Assembly (NCBI GenBank): GCA_047975545.1
Contig: JBKEDS010000020.1
Span: forward strand, 1-12,750
Length of the DNA: 12,750 nt
Direction of reading: 5' to 3'
Source: JBKEDS01 sp047975545
Lineage (GTDB): Bacteria > Bacteroidota > Bacteroidia > Flavobacteriales > Flavobacteriaceae
Made by a program: the position numbers and the translations under genes. Under the pieces are notes generated by a model. That model saw only the letters and a list, made by a program, of their open reading frames with translations. It was not told the origin of the DNA and did no database searches. Below are positions 1 through 6,897 of this stretch, one piece after another (position 1 is the first letter of the stretch; the number at the start of each line of letters is the position of its first letter).

Positions 1-505
1 AATGGCCTTGCCCCGACCACGGAAAGGCATTTGCCCACAAAGGTCTTTAGTCCAAATAGGGATTCGTCTTGATAATACAGGTTAATGCTGTCGTACTTAT
101 CTTTATTTAGACCGTCTCTAATATCGGATAGCCTATCTGGCAGTTTTAAAAAAGGAAATCTCGGCATCCTGTTCCTTTTTGATATTGGTCTTCCTTGGAA
201 CTTTTAACCTGGCGCCCATCTTGGCCCTCATATAGGCCCATAGCCATTTGTAGCCTATCTTGATCTGATAGGTGTCCAATAGCCATTGCTGCACTTCAAC
301 ATAGCCGGAGAATGGGTTGTTGCCGTCCCGAAGACGGGACTCTAAAGCTTGGTGGATTTCAGGGGTAATGAACTTAGAGGGTTTGTTGCGGGTCAGCGGT
401 GAGAGCAAATGTTCGATGCCCCGCTCTTTGTAGCGCTTTAACCAGCGTTGCACCGTAGCATAGTGGACACCTAGTGTCAGGGCAATTAAATAACGTCTGT
501 TAATT
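1..505 (-). pseudogene. IS630-family transposase remnant, N-terminally truncated and frameshifted; runs off the window
   Basis: Reading leftward, the first part shows a helix-turn-helix (LGVHYATVQRWLKRY, about 430-480) and a winged-helix segment ending near VPRKTNIKKEQDAE. That frame closes at 133-135. The catalytic-domain start continues in another frame over about 1-145: LPDRLSDIRDGL, then LYYQDESLFGL, whose Asp fits the first Asp of the DDE triad, then VGKCLSVVGARP at the edge. Joining the frames needs a +1 (or -2) shift at the T6A4 run (minus-strand sense) at 145-154. The -1 frame there meets TAA at once. Related transposases, as I remember them, read FFKKLP here, so two A residues may have been lost. 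No start codon lies upstream of the helix-turn-helix in native sequence, because the frame runs into the oppositely oriented fragment and then the 231-bp repeat. Family call is confident; the left boundary, terminal repeats and any activity cannot be judged. Confidence 0.8.
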
Positions 506-508
506 TTG

Positions 509-516
509 TATCTTTG
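509..516 (+). promoter_or_regulatory. Bacteroidota -7 box TATCTTTG before a broken transposase start
   Basis: An exact match to TAnnTTTG lies 14 nt before the ATG at 531. No convincing TTTG -33 box was found at the usual distance. If active, it would transcribe the transposase stub and then the duplicated crp-like fragment. Confidence 0.5.
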
Positions 517-530
517 CTGTAAAAAAGCAT

Positions 531-581
531 ATGATACATTATAAAGTAACCTTAACAGAAGAAGAGCGTATATCGCTAAAG
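531..581 (+). pseudogene. 5' stub of an IS630-like transposase on the plus strand
   Basis: ATG at 531 opens MIHYKVTLTEEERISLKG, the kind of N-terminus seen in one branch of IS630-type transposases. After about 17 codons the sequence passes into the 231-bp crp-like repeat starting at 582. The frame then picks up unrelated residues and stops at 624-626. This N-terminus probably belongs to a different IS630 subgroup from the minus-strand fragment to the left, whose relatives start differently as I recall. A local inversion of one element cannot be excluded. The assignment rests on a short peptide. Confidence 0.5.
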
Positions 582-812
582 GGAATATATTTGTTTTTTG
601 TGAAAAACCCATGTCCAAAATAGCACCATTATTACAATACATAAACAACTACGTTAGCTTAACAAAAGCCGAGCAAGATTTTTTGGAATCTAAAGTGTCG
701 GTTAGGAAATACCTAAAAGGACAGTACATCGTGCAGCAGGGCGACGTGTGCAAGTACGAGTGTTTTGTGCTTTCGGGCTGTACCAAAACCTTTTATGTGG
801 ATGCCGAGGGAC
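582..812 (+). repeat. Perfect 231-bp direct repeat, copy 1 (crp promoter box plus first 67 codons)
   Basis: Base for base the same as 6281-6511. Identity starts at GGAATATATTTG, which includes the -7 box at 586-593, and ends after GAGGGAC within codon 68. At the left junction, AAAGGG here aligns with AAAAGG at the intact locus. The neighbouring transposase stub probably also continued with GGAATA-like bases, so microhomology of a few bases is plausible. The lack of any difference over 231 bp points to a recent duplication or an assembly artefact. Confidence 0.95.
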
Positions 813-862
813 TGAAGATGTGCCTGGCGGTGCTTCCGCATTTATCCTTAACGAAATTTTAA
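611..862 (+). pseudogene. Truncated Crp/Fnr-like regulator copy fused out of frame
   Basis: Codons 1-67 are identical to the intact regulator at 6310-6897: the start of the cyclic-nucleotide-binding fold. The frame then leaves the repeat, adds about 16 unrelated residues (LKMCLAVLPHLSLTKF) and stops. The rest of the sensor domain and the whole DNA-binding domain are missing, so it cannot act as a regulator. The downstream piece of another gene is read in a different frame, so no useful fusion results. The -7 box at 586-593 is carried along and the fragment may be transcribed. Confidence 0.85.
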
Positions 863-1044
863 ATACGCAAAACACTTATCAGTATTTGGACAGCCAGCCC
901 AAAACCTTAACCGCAAAAGCGCACAGGCCCGCCTACGGTAACGATGGTGATTATTTTTCAAAACCATCGGCCGATGATATTTTTGAAGCCATTTATGCCG
1001 TTATGCACGAACTAAATCCAAATAATTACCCTAAGCTACGATAA
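813..1044 (+). pseudogene. 3' remnant of an unidentified gene
   Basis: From the repeat edge to the stop at 1042-1044, the frame through 811 reads a natural-looking C-terminus: GGASAFILNEILNTQN, then AYGNDGDYFSKPSADDIF, then MHELNPNNYPKLR. Codon use resembles the neighbours. I do not recognise the family. The 5' part is gone and replaced by the crp-like repeat, in which the same frame reads meaningless sequence. The stop is 37 bp from the DoxX gene on the same strand, so the intact parent gene may have shared a transcript with it. Confidence 0.6.
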
Positions 1045-1081
1045 TTTTCAACTTAAGAAATTAATTAATACAAACACTTAT

Positions 1082-1456
1082 ATGACAAACAAGAGTTTTA
1101 ATTTAGGATTATTAATATTACGTTTAGGTTTTTCCGGCATGATGCTTACGCATGGTATCCCAAAAATTAGCTCGTTATTTGAAAGCCCAATTAAATTTGC
1201 CGACCCCATTGGCGTGGGCGAAACTACCTCGTTAATTTTGGCTTTAATAGGTGAGGTAGTTGCCCCCGTTTTAGTGCTTATTGGGTTTAAAACCAAATGG
1301 GCTACCATACCCGTTATTATTACCATGGCGGTTGCTGCCTTTGTTGTTCATGCCAGCGACCCAATTGGGGTTAAGGAAAAAGCCCTGTTGTACTTAATTG
1401 GTTTTGCTGCCATATTTTTAACCGGTCCTGGAAAATATTCCATGGACGGCAAATAA
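1082..1456 (+). CDS. DoxX family membrane protein
   Basis: A 124-residue protein with four hydrophobic segments: about residues 8-32 (LGLLILRLGFSGMMLTHG), 49-69, 73-90 and 102-117. The first segment carries the LRLGFSGMMLTHGIPK pattern of small DoxX proteins. Length and layout match the family. DoxX proteins are inner-membrane proteins often linked to quinone or thiol redox chemistry, but no specific role can be set here. No clear promoter lies in the 37 bp upstream, so it was probably transcribed with the now-broken upstream gene. The hairpin at 1484-1526 ends the unit. Confidence 0.85.
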   Translation: MTNKSFNLGLLILRLGFSGMMLTHGIPKISSLFESPIKFADPIGVGETTSLILALIGEVVAPVLVLIGFKTKWATIPVIITMAVAAFVVHASDPIGVKEKALLYLIGFAAIFLTGPGKYSMDGK

Positions 1457-1483
1457 GGCTTAACGCTATAAATATAATGCGAT

Positions 1484-1526
1484 AAAATGCTTTGTCCTTA
1501 AAATTGAGGATAAAGCATTTTGTTTT
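1484..1526 (+). terminator. Rho-independent terminator after doxX-like gene
   Basis: AAAATGCTTTGTCCT (1484-1498) pairs with AGGATAAAGCATTTT (1507-1521): 15 bp with one G-T wobble and an 8-nt loop, followed by TTTTGTTTT. It sits 27 bp past the DoxX stop. In the minus direction, about 80 bp past the exonuclease stop, it also forms a hairpin with a short TTTT tail, so it may serve both converging units. Confidence 0.85.
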
Positions 1527-1606
1527 AGGGGCAATATGGGCGAATCGTGTGTGTGGATTTACCGCTATATCAAGGAAAAGCTGATATCCAAATATGCCTA
1601 AAAATA

Positions 1607-2269
1607 TCACTTCAACAAATACCCCCAGTTTAAATGTTTTCGTTTATCCAGCCGGGCCAATATTTTTAAAAAAACAAAAGCCGTAATAAGTGCATCGCCG
1701 GTGGCGGTGTGCCGGTCTACGGTGGGTACGTTTAGTTCCTTGCTTAAAAAATCCAGCGAATAGGGTTTTATATTGTTGCGGTATATAACATGAAGCGATC
1801 GGCGGTACAAGGTAGCGGTATCGATAAAATGGTTTTTTAACTTGCCCAAGCCGTGCCGTTGCAGCATTTCGTTAATCATGCTTCGGTCGAAATTGGCATG
1901 GTGCGCAATTAAAACGCTGTTGCCTATATACTCCAAAAAAAGTTTAATGGCATCAAGCTCGCAAATCTTCTTTTCGGTGCCGCGTTTCATTAAACCGTGG
2001 ATTTCAACCGATTCGCGCTTAAACACATCTTGCTCCAAGTACAGCTCCAAAACGTTGTTTACATCTATGGTTTTTCCAACAATAGCAACGGCACCTATGG
2101 ATAAAATACGGTCTTCTTTTTTATCGAAGCCTGTTGTTTCGGTATCAAAGGCCACAAAGCGGGTATCTTGAATTTCGGAATTTATCTTTTTTTTAAACAA
2201 TGCCAAATAGTTTTCCCAAAACTCGGGATAACGCTTTTTCTTTTTAAAAAACCAATGTTTAAGCGCCAT
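1607..2269 (-). CDS. DEDDh 3'-5' exonuclease, DNA polymerase III epsilon-like
   Basis: A 220-residue protein. All DEDDh residues are visible: Asp42 and Glu44 in FDTETTG (Exo I), Asp128 in HHANFD (Exo II), and His187 and Asp192 in DRHTATGDA (Exo III). These residues bind two metal ions for 3'-5' hydrolysis of nucleic acid. There is no polymerase or helicase part, so it is a stand-alone exonuclease; its substrate (DNA proofreading, RNA or small nucleotides) cannot be told from sequence. The start is 1 nt past the stop of the upstream cNMP/CBS/DUF294 gene, so the two are surely co-transcribed. As I recall, this pairing recurs in other bacteria and suggests a shared task. The N-terminal 35 residues are basic and outside the fold. 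Confidence 0.9.
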   Translation of the reverse strand: MALKHWFFKKKKRYPEFWENYLALFKKKINSEIQDTRFVAFDTETTGFDKKEDRILSIGAVAIVGKTIDVNNVLELYLEQDVFKRESVEIHGLMKRGTEKKICELDAIKLFLEYIGNSVLIAHHANFDRSMINEMLQRHGLGKLKNHFIDTATLYRRSLHVIYRNNIKPYSLDFLSKELNVPTVDRHTATGDALITAFVFLKILARLDKRKHLNWGYLLK

Positions 2270-2270
2270 T

Positions 2271-4193
2271 TTAATTGAAGTTTTTTAGGTCGAACCTTAA
2301 TTTTAAGGTTTCTTGTATTTCGTTAATGGGCTTAAAACAACGGCGCAGTTTTAATTGCTCTTCTTTGGTAAGGGCTTCAATTTCTATAAATTTTCCCGAA
2401 TTGTTGTGTAAAATGCCCTGTTTGGTTTTAAACTTGGTTAAGGCCTTAAAGGCGTAGGAACAGGATTGGAACAACTCTTTGTTATTGGGTTCAAGCTCCG
2501 CCATTTTTTCAAAACGTTCCGAGGTGTTGTTTATGCCTTTAATTTTGTTGTGTAAAATAAGCAAACGGGCGGCATCGACAAGTGGCATAATGGCCCTGCT
2601 TTTTATATTGAACAAATCTTTTTGGCCGCCATTTTTTTCAACTACAAATTGTTTAAAAAATCCGAGTGGCGATGGGCTTTTTAGGGCATCCCTTCCCAAA
2701 AACTTAAAAAATAAGCTGGAACCGTCAAGCGTTTTGTAAATGTGGTTGCTTAGTGCAAGGGTTAGGTTGTCGTTACCGTAAACGTTGCTAAAATCGAAAA
2801 ATATGGACGATAGTAAAATGGCCTTTTCGTCGGGATTTAAAATCCAATCGGAAAACTGTTTTTTCCATTCGGTAAGCGATTTGCACCATTCGGCATTACT
2901 GGCCATCATATCGGCCTCGCAGTATTCAAACCCTATTTTGTTTAACGATTTGGTTACCAATTTTGCCAGTTCCAAAAAATAGGCTTGGGTGCTGTCGTAT
3001 TCGCTTTCGGGTACGTCTTCAAAAATAATGGCGTTATCTTGGTCCGAAAACAGGAGTTGTTCCTTTCGGCCTTGGCTGCCCAATGCAACCCATGAAAACG
3101 CCACCGGGGGGGCAGGCAGTTTTTCCAGGGCAATTTCAACGGCACGCTCGGTAACGGCATCGTTAATTTTTGAAATAACCTTTAAAATATGGGTTATGGG
3201 TATGTTTTGCTCTAAATAACTTTTTATAAGCGTGTTGGCCTTTAGTCTTGCGGTACGGAGCGTACGGGTACGCTTGGCGCGTTTTATTTCCTTTAAAATT
3301 ACCGTTGGGCTATTGCCCAGGGTAACCAAAATATCGTGGTGCGACAATACCCCGATAAGTTTGGAGTTTATGGTGCCATCCTTGGTTATGCACAAATGCC
3401 CGATGCTGTTTTTAATCATTTGCAATTGGCCGTCGGCTACCGTAATGTCTTTTTTTCCGGTAATAACGGGCGCGCTCATAATGTTGGTAACGCAGGTATC
3501 TATGGGGAATAGCCCCGTGGCAATTTTATTTTTAATATCGCTGTTGGTTATAATACCAACCGGGTTTTTATGTTCGTTTACCACAATAATGCAACCTATT
3601 TTGTTTTTGCTCATTTTTATGGCGGCATCCTTGAGCGACGAATTTAAATTACAGGTAATCGGGTTTTTGGAGTATTGTGCCGTTTGGAAATTAACAATAT
3701 CGTGCGTGCTGTTGGGTAGGTAATCTACAAATATTTTGCCCGTTTCCTCGGCCGTATAGGGGTCGTAGGTGTTGGTGGCAAATGCCGTTATTAAGTATTT
3801 GTTAACTTCGGCATTGTTTCGGGTAACCGATTGGAAAACATTGATGGGAATGGCGTAAACAATGGACTCCTCATTGGCCGTTGCCGTTAGCTTGTAATTT
3901 TCGCGGGTAATTAATGGGCGAACACCAAAAATATCGCCGCCATCGTTTATGTTAACAACTTCCAAGGTGTTATTTGCCGTGGTGTGGTAAAGGGTAACGG
4001 CGCCGTTCCGGACAAAGTAAAAATAGTTTTTCGGTGGGTCGTCCTTTTTAAAAAGTGTATCGCCTTTTTCTAAATATATAATAGAAACCTGTCCGGCTAT
4101 GGTTAGCAAATCGATGGGCTGCAATAGGTTAAACGGCGGGTATTGTTTTAAAAAATCGAAAACCCGCTCTGCAATAGAGTTTTTCATGTACAA
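2271..4193 (-). CDS. Cyclic-nucleotide-binding-fold/CBS/DUF294 nucleotidyltransferase-like protein
   Basis: A 640-residue cytosolic signalling protein. Domains in order: a Crp-type sensor fold (about 15-135), a CBS pair (about 170-295), then a DUF294/GlnD-like nucleotidyltransferase domain (about 320-460) and its C-terminal helical domain (about 490-630). The transferase motif GSQGRKEQ is at 372-379, followed by SDQDN with Asp384 and Asp386, the expected metal ligands. So it keeps the residues for catalysis, unlike a dead homologue. The sensor loop reads FGVRPLITRENYKLTATA and lacks the usual Glu and Arg that hold cAMP, so its ligand is probably not cAMP. CBS pairs often bind adenine nucleotides. 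The start is MYMKN at 4193; the second Met at 4187 is possible. It lies 12 nt after the FAH gene and 1 nt before the exonuclease. The modified substrate is unknown. Confidence 0.88.
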   Translation of the reverse strand: MYMKNSIAERVFDFLKQYPPFNLLQPIDLLTIAGQVSIIYLEKGDTLFKKDDPPKNYFYFVRNGAVTLYHTTANNTLEVVNINDGGDIFGVRPLITRENYKLTATANEESIVYAIPINVFQSVTRNNAEVNKYLITAFATNTYDPYTAEETGKIFVDYLPNSTHDIVNFQTAQYSKNPITCNLNSSLKDAAIKMSKNKIGCIIVVNEHKNPVGIITNSDIKNKIATGLFPIDTCVTNIMSAPVITGKKDITVADGQLQMIKNSIGHLCITKDGTINSKLIGVLSHHDILVTLGNSPTVILKEIKRAKRTRTLRTARLKANTLIKSYLEQNIPITHILKVISKINDAVTERAVEIALEKLPAPPVAFSWVALGSQGRKEQLLFSDQDNAIIFEDVPESEYDSTQAYFLELAKLVTKSLNKIGFEYCEADMMASNAEWCKSLTEWKKQFSDWILNPDEKAILLSSIFFDFSNVYGNDNLTLALSNHIYKTLDGSSLFFKFLGRDALKSPSPLGFFKQFVVEKNGGQKDLFNIKSRAIMPLVDAARLLILHNKIKGINNTSERFEKMAELEPNNKELFQSCSYAFKALTKFKTKQGILHNNSGKFIEIEALTKEEQLKLRRCFKPINEIQETLKLRFDLKNFN

Positions 4194-4205
4194 ACGGCCT
4201 TGTTT

Positions 4206-4820
4206 TTATATCATTTTGAAGTCCAGCCACAAATGCCCTTCAACAAAGGCTTGAAGGTGGTCGCCTTTGTGTATTTCACCCGTTCCGGAAGCCGGTGTGC
4301 CCGTAAAAATAAGGTCGCCCGCTTCTAGGGTCATAAATTTTGAGGTAAAAGCTATAATGTCGTTAAAATTGTAAATCATCAAGCCCGTATTTCCCTTTTG
4401 TTTTTCTTCACCGTTGATATTTAAGCTAAAATTAATATTGTCGAGCTTTGGAAAATCGGAAATAGGCTTAAAGTTTGAAATAGGGGCGGCGCCATCGAAG
4501 CCCTTGCCCAAATCCCAAGGGCCTTTGGTTTCGCGGCAGGTGTTAAAAACGTCTTTTGCCGTATAATCGATGCCTATGGCTATTTCCGAAATGTAGGATG
4601 CCGCATCGCTCAAGGCAATGTTTTTACCTGTTTTTCCTATTTTTACAACCAGTTCGGCTTCGTAGTTTAACTGGCTTGTAAAGTTTGGGTAAACCACGTT
4701 TTTATTGTTTGTAACAAGGCTTGTTTCGGGTTTGGAAAAAATAATTTGATTTCCCGTTTTATTTGCGGCAATTTCGCTTTTATCCGCCACGTAATTTTTG
4801 CCTATTGCTAATATTTTCAT
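4206..4820 (-). CDS. Fumarylacetoacetate hydrolase (FAH) family protein
   Basis: A 204-residue short FAH-fold enzyme, like FAHD1 or acylpyruvase-type hydrolases and decarboxylases acting on small diketo or 2-oxo acids. The probable metal ligands are Glu54 and Glu56 in NYEAELVVKIG and Asp85 in GIDYTAKD. Lys106 in GKGFDGAAPIS and the GDLIFTGTPASGTG loop (168-181) complete the site. The spacing between these residues matches FAHD1 as I remember it. One oddity: the N-terminal lid reads NYVADKSE, so the His of the usual NYxxHxxE dyad appears to be Asp13, while Glu16 is kept. The substrate cannot be named. It heads a three-gene minus-strand operon with the sensor protein and the exonuclease. Confidence 0.85.
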   Translation of the reverse strand: MKILAIGKNYVADKSEIAANKTGNQIIFSKPETSLVTNNKNVVYPNFTSQLNYEAELVVKIGKTGKNIALSDAASYISEIAIGIDYTAKDVFNTCRETKGPWDLGKGFDGAAPISNFKPISDFPKLDNINFSLNINGEEKQKGNTGLMIYNFNDIIAFTSKFMTLEAGDLIFTGTPASGTGEIHKGDHLQAFVEGHLWLDFKMI

Positions 4821-4849
4821 TGTATGATAATTGTTGGGTGAATGCTTTG

Positions 4850-4857
4850 TAAAGGTA
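4850..4857 (-). promoter_or_regulatory. Possible -7 box TACCTTTA before the FAH gene
   Basis: Seven of eight bases fit TAnnTTTG, 29 nt upstream of the ATG. A TTG lies only 16 nt further upstream, a short spacer. The remaining AT-rich sequence up to 4987 shows no gene and no clear terminator for the upstream MFS gene. Confidence 0.3.
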
Positions 4858-4987
4858 CTAAAAAATAAATCTTCAATTAATTGTTTTTAATTCGGAATTT
4901 TAGTTTTCGAAGGCGGGGTTAATATTTTTAAAATTCCGTATTCAATTTATTTACAATTAAATGGGGTTATTTGGTTAACTGAAAAAA

Positions 4988-6196
4988 TTAATTTTTCAAC
5001 ATAACATCAGAATACCTTTTTAAATACAAAAACACCAAGGTTGACAGTACCCCAAACACCGAAAACCCAATAAAAAGCGGTAATACCGATGTATGCACAA
5101 ATTTGCCGATAAAATTGGCTATCGGTACGGCCAAAACCGTGGATATAAAACCGTTAATGGCGGCCCCAATTCCGGCAATATGCCCAAGCGGCTGCATGGC
5201 CAAAGCTCTTAAATTTCCAAATAAAAAGCCAACGGCAAAAAACTGCACGGAAAAGAACCCTACCAAAACATAAATATTGGGGTTATTGCCCGACCAAAAT
5301 AGCATGACATAAAGCAGCGATACGGCGGCGTACAAAACGGCCGAGGCAAGCCCAATGCGGAACATGCCAAACCTAACCACTAAACGACTGTTTAAAAAAG
5401 TGGCCAAGCCTATTGAAATGGACAGGCTGGCAAATATATAAGGAAACATATCGGCCAAATTGTACTGTTTTTCAAAAATTTGTTGCGAGGTGCTTAAATA
5501 TACCATAAACGAACCCGTGATAAACCCCGATATTAGCGTATAGGCCACGGCTTCCCTTTGTTTAAAAAACTGGGCTGCACCATCGATAAACAAGTGTGGG
5601 GTTAGTTTTATACGGTTTTCTTTCGGGAGGGTTTCGGGCTGCCTTAACCCAAACCATAATATTATAAGGATTCCAAAAACAAGGTTGAAATAAAATATCG
5701 ATTTCCAATTGAAAAAATGCGTTAAAAACGTGCCAAGAGTAGGCGCAATAACGGGAACCAAAATAAAAAACATAACGACAATCGACATTATTTTAGCCAT
5801 AAAATCGCCACTGTACGTATCGCGAATCATGGATGTGGAAAGGCTTCTTGGCGACGATAGCCCAACGCCCTGCAAAATGCGGCCAACAATCATTATTTCA
5901 AAACTTTTGGTGGTTACACAAATAAGGCTGGCAACAAAAAACAGGGCAAACCCTGCGTAAACTACGGGTTTTCGGCCAAAACTATCCGATAACGGGCCAA
6001 AAATTAACTGCCCGAAACCAATGCCCAAAAATATCATGGTAATTAGCAATTGGTTGTTGGTGGCATCGGCAACCCGTAAATCGCGCCCAATATCGGGCAA
6101 AGCAGGCAAAATGGCATCTATGGACAAGGCCACGATAGACATTAACGAAGCCATAATTACCACAAACTCGTACCTAAAAGTATTTTCGTTTTGCAT
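4988..6196 (-). CDS. Bcr/CflA-type multidrug efflux MFS transporter
   Basis: A 402-residue inner-membrane protein with about 12 hydrophobic segments. Family signatures are clear: Asp27 in SIDAILPALPDIG of helix 1, motif A in the 2-3 loop (GPLSDSFGRKP, 67-77), GRILQGVG (105-112), and the antiporter motif PVIAPTLG (147-154) in helix 5. These mark drug:H+ antiporters of the DHA1 group, where Bcr/CflA members export compounds such as bicyclomycin or chloramphenicol; the actual substrate is not predictable. Length is normal. The start at 6196 keeps all of helix 1; internal Mets at residues 15 and 19 would cut it. The promoter at 6202-6231 puts transcription start next to the ATG. It is divergent from the Crp-like gene. 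Confidence 0.9.
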   Translation of the reverse strand: MQNENTFRYEFVVIMASLMSIVALSIDAILPALPDIGRDLRVADATNNQLLITMIFLGIGFGQLIFGPLSDSFGRKPVVYAGFALFFVASLICVTTKSFEIMIVGRILQGVGLSSPRSLSTSMIRDTYSGDFMAKIMSIVVMFFILVPVIAPTLGTFLTHFFNWKSIFYFNLVFGILIILWFGLRQPETLPKENRIKLTPHLFIDGAAQFFKQREAVAYTLISGFITGSFMVYLSTSQQIFEKQYNLADMFPYIFASLSISIGLATFLNSRLVVRFGMFRIGLASAVLYAAVSLLYVMLFWSGNNPNIYVLVGFFSVQFFAVGFLFGNLRALAMQPLGHIAGIGAAINGFISTVLAVPIANFIGKFVHTSVLPLFIGFSVFGVLSTLVFLYLKRYSDVMLKN

Positions 6197-6201
6197 GGCT
6201 G

Positions 6202-6231
6202 CAAAAGTAAGTCATTTTAACCATAAGCAAA
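6202..6231 (-). promoter_or_regulatory. Promoter of the MFS gene: TTTG-N18-TACTTTTG
   Basis: The -33 box TTTG (6231-6228) and -7 box TACTTTTG (6209-6202) are 18 nt apart on the minus strand, a full match to the Bacteroidota consensus. The -7 box ends 5 nt before the ATG at 6196, so the transcript would have almost no leader. Confidence 0.75.
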
Positions 6232-6242
6232 GTCCTTTCCCG

Positions 6243-6257
6243 TTAATATATTATTAA
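6243..6257. promoter_or_regulatory. Inverted repeat between divergent promoters, possible operator
   Basis: TTAATA-TAT-TATTAA is a perfect 6-bp palindrome with a 3-bp centre. It lies just upstream of the MFS -33 box and 28 bp upstream of the crp-like -7 box, where a shared operator would sit. It is all A/T and short, so chance is a fair alternative. No TGTGA-N6-TCACA Crp site was seen. Confidence 0.25.
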
Positions 6258-6280
6258 AATAGAGCGCTAATACCACAAAA

Positions 6281-6511
6281 GGAATATATTTGTTTTTTGT
6301 GAAAAACCCATGTCCAAAATAGCACCATTATTACAATACATAAACAACTACGTTAGCTTAACAAAAGCCGAGCAAGATTTTTTGGAATCTAAAGTGTCGG
6401 TTAGGAAATACCTAAAAGGACAGTACATCGTGCAGCAGGGCGACGTGTGCAAGTACGAGTGTTTTGTGCTTTCGGGCTGTACCAAAACCTTTTATGTGGA
6501 TGCCGAGGGAC
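6281..6511 (+). repeat. Perfect 231-bp direct repeat, copy 2 (native locus)
   Basis: Identical to 582-812 and lying 5,699 bp away in the same orientation. Here it is embedded in the intact gene with its own upstream region, so this is the parent copy and the other is the derived one. Confidence 0.95.
6285..6292 (+). promoter_or_regulatory. -7 box TATATTTG of the crp-like gene
   Basis: Exact TAnnTTTG match 17 nt before the ATG at 6310. No TTTG or TTG is visible at the -33 distance, so the promoter may be weak or need an activator. The same box is carried in the duplicated copy (586-593), but there the upstream region is IS sequence. Confidence 0.6.
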
Positions 6512-6897
6512 AAGAGCATATCGTCATGTTTTCTATTGAAGATTGGTGGACCTCCGACATGGGCAGTTTTATTGCCCAAACCCCGGCCGATTTTAATATT
6601 CAATGTTTGGAAAATTCCGAACTGGTTATGTTTTCCTATGACAATATCGAAGGGTTATACGAAGGCATCCCCAAACTGGAGCGGTTTTTTAGGCAAATAA
6701 TAGAAAAAGCCTTTGTGGCTTCGCAAAAGCGAATCGTTAGGAGTTTTAGCCTAAGCGCAAAGGAACAATATTTGTTTTTTAGGGAGCAATACCCAAAAAT
6801 AGAACAACGTATCCCACAATATATGATAGCGTCCTACCTCGGTATTACCAAGGAATTTTTAAGCAAAATTAAAAGCCAGTTAATACAGGAGCAGTAA
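6310..6897 (+). CDS. Crp/Fnr family transcriptional regulator
   Basis: A 195-residue DNA-binding regulator. The N-terminal sensor fold spans about 8-120, a dimer helix about 120-145 (KLERFFRQIIEKAF), and a C-terminal winged helix has its recognition motif at about 168-190 (PQYMIASYLGITKEFLSKIK). The sensor loop (DWWTSDMGSFIAQTPADF, about 78-95) lacks the Glu and Arg used to bind cAMP, and no Cys cluster for an Fe-S centre is present. Its signal is therefore unknown, as for many Bacteroidota members. It starts 113 bp from the divergent MFS efflux gene, which makes that gene a plausible target. The first 67 codons are duplicated exactly at 611-812. Confidence 0.9.
   Translation: MSKIAPLLQYINNYVSLTKAEQDFLESKVSVRKYLKGQYIVQQGDVCKYECFVLSGCTKTFYVDAEGQEHIVMFSIEDWWTSDMGSFIAQTPADFNIQCLENSELVMFSYDNIEGLYEGIPKLERFFRQIIEKAFVASQKRIVRSFSLSAKEQYLFFREQYPKIEQRIPQYMIASYLGITKEFLSKIKSQLIQEQ

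Noticed and set aside
510..648. Extending the minus-strand transposase frame to an ATG at 648
   Set aside because: The extension is antisense to the transposase stub and the crp-like repeat. Its residues (hydrophobic LAIYALLLLRLL) are not transposase-like.
748..813. Reading the 813-1044 frame upstream from the ATG at 748 as one 98-residue gene
   Set aside because: The first 21 codons are an out-of-frame reading of the crp-like repeat, so the upstream part is not native to this gene.
1045..1081. A promoter for the doxX-like gene
   Set aside because: No TAnnTTTG or near match was found in the short gap, so transcription from upstream is more likely.
2275..3723. Several plus-strand open frames of 60-163 codons across 2275-3723
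   Set aside because: They lie antisense to the well-supported 640-residue gene and show no family features.
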